A stretch of 64,000 nt of DNA from Pestalotiopsis fici W106-1. Its lineage: Eukaryota > Ascomycota > Sordariomycetes > Amphisphaeriales > Sporocadaceae. Of this stretch, positions 59,427-64,000 are shown piece after piece. The stretch lies in contig NW_006917099.1 in the NCBI RefSeq assembly GCF_000516985.1, positions 2,000,685-2,064,684 on the forward strand, read 5' to 3'. Within the stretch, counting starts at the first letter, position 1, and every line of letters starts with the position of its first letter. The notes beneath the pieces are model-generated. The model saw only the letters and a program-made list of their open reading frames with translations. It searched no databases and had not been told where the DNA came from. The position numbers and the translations under genes were made by a program.

Positions 59427-61486
59427 ATGTTGTCGCTTCAAAAAACCATTCGGGCCTTTCATGTAGCAGCAGCCCCTCGTGCGGCCAAGACGGCCACTCG
59501 CAGAGGTCAAGTCTGCCGGTACAGCCAGAGAACCAACAAGACGACGCCGCCGCCGCTCCAGAGCCGGGCGCACGTGACGCTTCCGGTATGGGCGTTACTT
59601 GCGCTGCCTGCAGCCGTTGGCCTAGGCGCGTGGTGGTCGAATACACGGGACACGCGGCCTGCGCCTCATGAGCTCAATCGATCGCCACAGACACGTTATG
59701 GCAGCCGAGCGGCCATGCAAAAAGTGTGTAGTTGATTAATCTCGAGTCTATTCCGACGCTGACGGTTTGGTACAGGCTGCAGATGAAATCACCAGTCTGC
59801 TTGGCGAGGACTCGGTCAGCTTTGATGAAGAAACCATCGAGAGCCATGGATATTCCGACTGGTCCACGTCCAACTCGCCTGGGCGGCCGGTAGCTGTCGT
59901 CTATCCCAAGACTACAGAAGAGGTCTGCGGAATTGTCAAGATTTGCAACAAGCTAAATGTCCCCATGGGTCAGTTGATGTCAGTATGGCGCTACAAATGT
60001 ATATTTACCGTAATTAGTTCCCTACGGAGCGGGCTCGTCTGTAGAGGGGAGCTTTTCCTCTCCATATTCCGGTATATGCATAGACTTTACCATGATGGAC
60101 AAGGTCGTCGCATTCCATCCGGATGAGTAAGTTGGACGTGACCAACCTCGAGCTTGCTAACTCGTAACAGCATGGACGTTGTGGTTCAGCCTGGAGTCAA
60201 TTGGCTGGATCTAAACAACCAGATCAAGGACGACGGGCTGTTTGTCCCGCTGGACCCGTCACCCACGGCCACCATTGGCGGTATGGTGTCGACGAATTGC
60301 AGCGGCACCAATGCGTTTCGCTACGGCACCATGAAGGACTGGGTGGTGAGCGTGACCGTGGTACTGGCGGATGGCCGGGTGATCAAGACGCGCAGGCGGC
60401 CCCGGAAGAATTCTGCCGGGTACAATCTCACGTCCCTGTTTGTCGGCGCCGAAGGTACTCTGGGTATTGTCACCGAGATCACCATGAAGTTGGCCGTCAT
60501 ACCGCAGGATACCAGTGTCGCAGTCGTTTCCTTTCCTACACTTACGGATGCAACCACTGCTGCTACAAGGCTTATTCGCTCGGGCATTCAGCTGGCAGCG
60601 TTGGAATTAATGGATGATACGCAAATGGAGGTTGTTAATCGACATGGCAGTGAGGCAGTCAAGAAGATCAAGTGGGATGAAAGCCCGACACTATTTCTCA
60701 AGTATGACAAGAGATCATCGTATGGATATACTGGCTAATCATTCTAGATTCTCGGGAACAACCGACGGCATCAAGGGAGACGTCTCGAGAGTCACGGACC
60801 TGGTGAAACCATACTCGCCACAGTCTATATTCTTTGCCAGGAACAAGCAAGAAGAGGCCGACATGTGGTCGGCACGAAAAGAAGCATTATGGACCATGAC
60901 ATCCATCAAGCCGCCGGGTTACTCCATCTGGTCGACCGACGTGGCGGTGCCCATTTCCAGGTTGGCCGAAATTATTGGTATGCATTAATACAGTTTGACA
61001 CGTCCATGACTAATCGTCATTCAGAACTCTCCAAGCAGGATTCAAGCAAGCTAGGCCTTTTTGCGAGCGTCATTGGTCATGTCGGTGATGGAAACTTTCA
61101 TCAAGCCGTCTTGTACGAGACGGAAAACAAGTCGCATCAAAAATTCGTCTCTGACTGTGTGCATAAAATGATGGCCAGAGCTTTGGAAATGGAGGGAACT
61201 GTATCGGTAAGTAGCAAGGGTTTGAAATGAACACGTACTCACCAGATGCAGGGCGAACATGCGATTGGCATTGGTAAAAAGGTTGGTGCTCTTCTCGTCT
61301 TGTGTTGACTACACTCACATGAATAGGAATGTCTTGTTGATGAGCTCGGTGAGGATACAATTCATCTCATGAAGACCTTGAAGCAATCAGTGGATCCCAA
61401 GTAAGTTTCTTATTCACAATTTTGACCTCGGCTAACAATGTAGATGGTTGATGAATCCAGGCAAGGTATTTGACCTTCCTGCTTGA
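59427..61486 (+). CDS. DLD1: D-lactate dehydrogenase (cytochrome), mitochondrial
   Basis: Nine exons: 59427-59723, 59776-59968, 60018-60126, 60171-60701, 60748-60977, 61025-61206, 61252-61281, 61327-61400 and 61444-61486. Eight introns of 43-52 nt all have GT...AG ends, and the joined frame gives 562 residues. The N terminus is a basic presequence followed by one hydrophobic segment (about 50-70), as in inner-membrane Dld1. The FAD-binding PCMH domain shows P-Y-G-A-G-S-S-V-E-G, P-T-A-T-I-G-G-M and N-C-S-G-T-N-A-F-R-Y-G-T; the FAD-oxidase C-terminal domain shows G-H-V-G-D-G-N-F-H and G-E-H-A-I-G-I-G-K-K. The enzyme oxidises D-lactate to pyruvate and passes electrons to cytochrome c, allowing growth on D-lactate and disposal of methylglyoxal-derived lactate. 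One exon codes for only ten residues of the G-E-H motif. The stop lies 214 bases from the stop of the convergent SDR gene. Confidence 0.96.
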
Positions 61487-61700
61487 TCGTTTTCCAAGCG
61501 AAATTTTGATTTTCCATAAACGATGCATTGTGACGATGCAGTTTTTACAACTCTCGGATGCTTTGGGAACAAGCATGCTTTGGATAGATTATTCACATGG
61601 CCATGTATCACGACTCAAGCGTTTATAACACCTTGCATTCCCATTAAATCCATTGGCACGCAATCATGAACCTTACGTGATTGCATGTATTTTCCATCAC

Positions 61701-62725
61701 CTAGTTATTCGCTGCCGGCTGAACGAGGGTGGACCCTAGATTACATGTCAGTCATGAAACTTCAAGGCATGATTTCTACTCACCTCCATCTGGGTACAAG
61801 ATTTGTCCATTATAAAACAATCCACCTTTACCCGCAAGGAACAAAATGGTAGCCCCCATGTCTGTATCATGCCCCGTCCTTCCAGAGGGGTTACTCAGTT
61901 TCATGTCCAGCGTGCTCTTGTTGTCCTCTCCAGACGACCCGGCCGTCATTTCGCTAGGGAAAATGCCGGGGGTAATAGTGTTGACGCGGATCCCGACCTC
62001 GGTAAACAGTGCCGCCAGCACACGGCTGAGCTGTGTCGCTGCCGCTTTCGAGGTGGCGTAAATGGGCTGGCCGCCGCTGGGACCCTTCATGACTCCGGAA
62101 ATGGACGTGATATTGACCACTTGCGACGTGTACCCGGGCGTCGCGTCGCGGCCCCGGGCTAGCAGCGGGAGTAGAGCCATGGACATGTAGTATGCTCCCG
62201 CCACATTGGTCTGGAATGTATTTGCCCATTCGTCTTGCTCCGACTTGAGAAAGTGCTCTGATATGGCCTTGGCATCCTTCATGTCGGGTTGGCCGGCCGA
62301 TGCTGTAGCAGGGTTAGACAAAAGCAATCTTGCGCATCGTTTTCATCTCACATACAGTATTTTGTCGCATCGTCGCGCGCAATACCCGCATTATTCACCA
62401 ACAGATGAATACCTTTGGGTTCCTTGCTCTCCAGCGTCTGGGCCAGTTTGACGCAGCCGTCCTTGGTGCTGACGTCGCCAGTCAAAGCATGTATGCTGCC
62501 CGGGCCGGTACTATAGCGCTTGACCGTTTCCTCGAGCACCTCGTTTCGCCGCCCGGTTATGTACACCTTGGCGCTGTTGGACTGCAGCGCCTGGGTAATC
62601 ATGAGGCCAATGCCAGTGCCGCCGCCAGTCACTACGGCCGTGACGTGCGAGACGTCAAACAGGCTGTTGGCTTGGAGATTTTGGTTTTCGGTCTTGCCTG
62701 GACATTTGTCAATACTTGTAGTCAT
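61701..62725 (-). CDS. Short-chain dehydrogenase/reductase (classical SDR)
   Basis: Three exons, 62725-62356, 62302-61784 and 61735-61701 (introns 53 and 48 nt), give 307 residues ending D-G-G-S-T-L-V-Q-P-A-A-N-N. The cofactor motif T-G-G-G-T-G-I-G is at 33-40, N-N-A-G-I-A near 112, and the catalytic Tyr204 and Lys208 lie in Y-A-T-S-K, with Ser189/191 upstream. Arg in I-T-G-R-R after beta-2 points to NADP. Family members reduce 3-oxoacyl or polyketide-like carbonyls; a specific substrate cannot be given. An alternative 5' end exists: ATG at about 62755, three codons, then a GCAAGT...CCAG intron of about 49 nt, rejoining at G-K-T-E-N; this would replace M-T-T-S-I-D-K-C-P by M-A-T. Unspliced, the second intron frame ends at G-G-E after the donor. 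Confidence 0.92.
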
Positions 62726-63174
62726 GGCATTAACTGCAAAACTTGCCTGTTGCCATGGTTGCTGTTTGAGTTATAATTTGAAATGGTCGAAATGCACTGC
62801 GAATGGGAATAGATCTTGTAAAAAGTGATTTCAACATTCTAAGCAAGTTGTATTTGAAAATATTCAAAATGAAAAGCAAACATGACGTGCCGCATATTAA
62901 AGGTGCATATCAACGAGGACGTCATGACGGCATCACCATGTGCCCCGCGATGTTCCGGGCCCGGACCGGTACGCTAACCTTGTCCATTTCCGTTTACGAA
63001 TTGTATAATCAACACTTGATATTTCACCTTTAATTCTACAAAATAGCATCAATTTGAATAGCATCACTTGGTCATTCAGAGACAGAAATTGTTTACATCA
63101 TGGGTAATTCAAAAGTTTCTTTTATATATACAAGAAAAGTACCGTACTTATATCATTATTTTCATCGTGAGATA
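62726..63174. other. Spacer between two minus-strand genes
   Basis: Promoter region of the SDR and 3' end of the protease gene. AT-rich (62,800-62,880 and 63,110-63,170). No gene. Confidence 0.6.
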
Positions 63175-64000
63175 TTAGTTGGCATAGCTAATGGCAAACT
63201 CGGCCGACTCGGCAACATCATACTCGGACTCATCGCTGGCATCGCCAAAAATGTGCAGAGCGGAAATCTTGAACTTGTACGTACCAGCCGGGGCATAGGT
63301 GCCGTCGGCCAAGGTACCGTTCCAGGCGGCCGACCAGGGGTCGCGCGAGGCAAACTCAATGGGGGAGCCCAGGATTTGGCCCAGGTTGGTTTCGCTGCTG
63401 TCAATGACCTCGTACTTGACGAGAGGCGAGCCAAAGGCCAGGTCGGAAACGGCAAGGGGCTCGACAACCGTGGTCGTGTTGGCGTCATTCTTGTACAGGA
63501 CAAAGCTAGAGTTGCTGCCCGTGATGGGGGCGAGGGTAGAGTCGGTCGACAGGGCGAGGTAGCCATCGGCGAGGACAGTGGTGTCGTGGAGGCTACCGAC
63601 AATGCCCTGGTATGGCAGCGAGAGGCTGTCACCGTTGCTGCCGTTGAGGTTAATGTAACCAGAGTAGACGGGCAGGCGGGTAGCATCAACGGTAGGGGGA
63701 GTAACGGTCACAGAAATGACGGCATCACTGCCGGCAGCAACGGTAACCTTGTCCTCACCAAAGGCGACAGTGGCAGCATCGTCGGTAAACTCGATACCGG
63801 GAAAGATGTCGGGGTAAATCGAGGTGGAAAAGGTGTATCCGGTGGCGGCACTGACAGAGCTGAGGTCGTAGGTGACATCCTCGGATCCCGTGTTGGTTAT
63901 GGTAAAGTTGAGAGTGCTGACAAAGTTGTCCGTGTCGTTGAATGCAAGGTAGGAGACGCTGGGGATGATGGTGGCATAGGCAGCATCGAAAGCCTGGACG
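63175..64000 (-). CDS. Subtilisin-like serine protease, C-terminal part (5' end outside window)
   Basis: The frame is open from base 64000 to a stop at 63175 and gives the last 275 residues. It starts with V-Q-A-F-D-A-A-Y-A-T, the segment just after the catalytic Ser region in large fungal subtilases, followed by beta-sandwich sequence with F-T-I-T-N-T-G-S-E-D and a Y-S-G-Y-I-N-L segment, matching the Fn3-like (C5a-peptidase/Vpr-type) domain. The catalytic triad itself lies outside the window. Several N-x-[ST] sites and no membrane anchor suggest a secreted glycoprotein of the minor extracellular protease (Vpr) group. Function in protein breakdown is family knowledge; the target is unknown. 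Confidence 0.87.
   Translation of the reverse strand, partial: VQAFDAAYATIIPSVSYLAFNDTDNFVSTLNFTITNTGSEDVTYDLSSVSAATGYTFSTSIYPDIFPGIEFTDDAATVAFGEDKVTVAAGSDAVISVTVTPPTVDATRLPVYSGYINLNGSNGDSLSLPYQGIVGSLHDTTVLADGYLALSTDSTLAPITGSNSSFVLYKNDANTTTVVEPLAVSDLAFGSPLVKYEVIDSSETNLGQILGSPIEFASRDPWSAAWNGTLADGTYAPAGTYKFKISALHIFGDASDESEYDVAESAEFAISYAN

Overview
The window is nuclear DNA of a filamentous ascomycete, most likely a hypocrealean Sordariomycete. This is inferred from intron-bearing genes with mostly 41-68 nt introns (GT/GC...AG), a mitochondrial presequence on a BolA3-type protein, a 2,282-residue single-chain acetyl-CoA carboxylase, a NudE dynein regulator and long gene-free spacers. I cannot name the species from the sequence. 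Twelve genes lie wholly inside the window and two run off its ends. A 100-N assembly gap sits inside one intron.

Left part (1-16.8 kb): a minus-strand gene that leaves the window at base 1 joins a fungal N-terminal (STAND-associated type) domain to a repeat-bearing linker and a G-alpha-like domain that has lost its P-loop. Next come a divergently transcribed pair, an MFS sugar transporter (-) and a GH95 alpha-L-fucosidase-type glycosidase (+) sharing one promoter region; the NudE homologue (+); a secreted Ser/Thr-rich mucin-like protein with a C-terminal beta-rich module (-); and a 3-hydroxyisobutyrate/6-phosphogluconate dehydrogenase-family enzyme (-).

Middle (16.8-34.9 kb): about 18 kb without any gene I can support.

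Right-centre (34.9-47.9 kb): a CBM21 protein-phosphatase-1 targeting subunit of the GAC1 type (+), an alpha/beta hydrolase (+) whose second intron carries a (TTTC)n microsatellite and the assembly gap, an 80-residue secreted knottin-like (inhibitor cystine knot) protein encoded across a putative GC-AG intron (+), and acetyl-CoA carboxylase (-), which is so biased in codon use that its antisense strand is open for kilobases.

Right end (47.9-64 kb): another gene-poor stretch, then a mitochondrial BolA3-like Fe-S assembly factor (+), a small Tyr-rich protein with a velvet-like domain (+), a nine-exon mitochondrial D-lactate dehydrogenase (cytochrome) (+), a convergent short-chain dehydrogenase (-), and the C-terminal part of a subtilisin-like protease (-) that enters from beyond base 64000.

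Functionally the window mixes core metabolism and cell biology (ACC1, DLD1, BolA3, NudE, a glycogen PP1 subunit) with accessory, probably niche-related genes (GH95 plus transporter, mucin-like protein, knottin-like protein, secreted protease). No biosynthetic cluster, transposon with intact coding sequence, CRISPR array, rRNA or tRNA was found.
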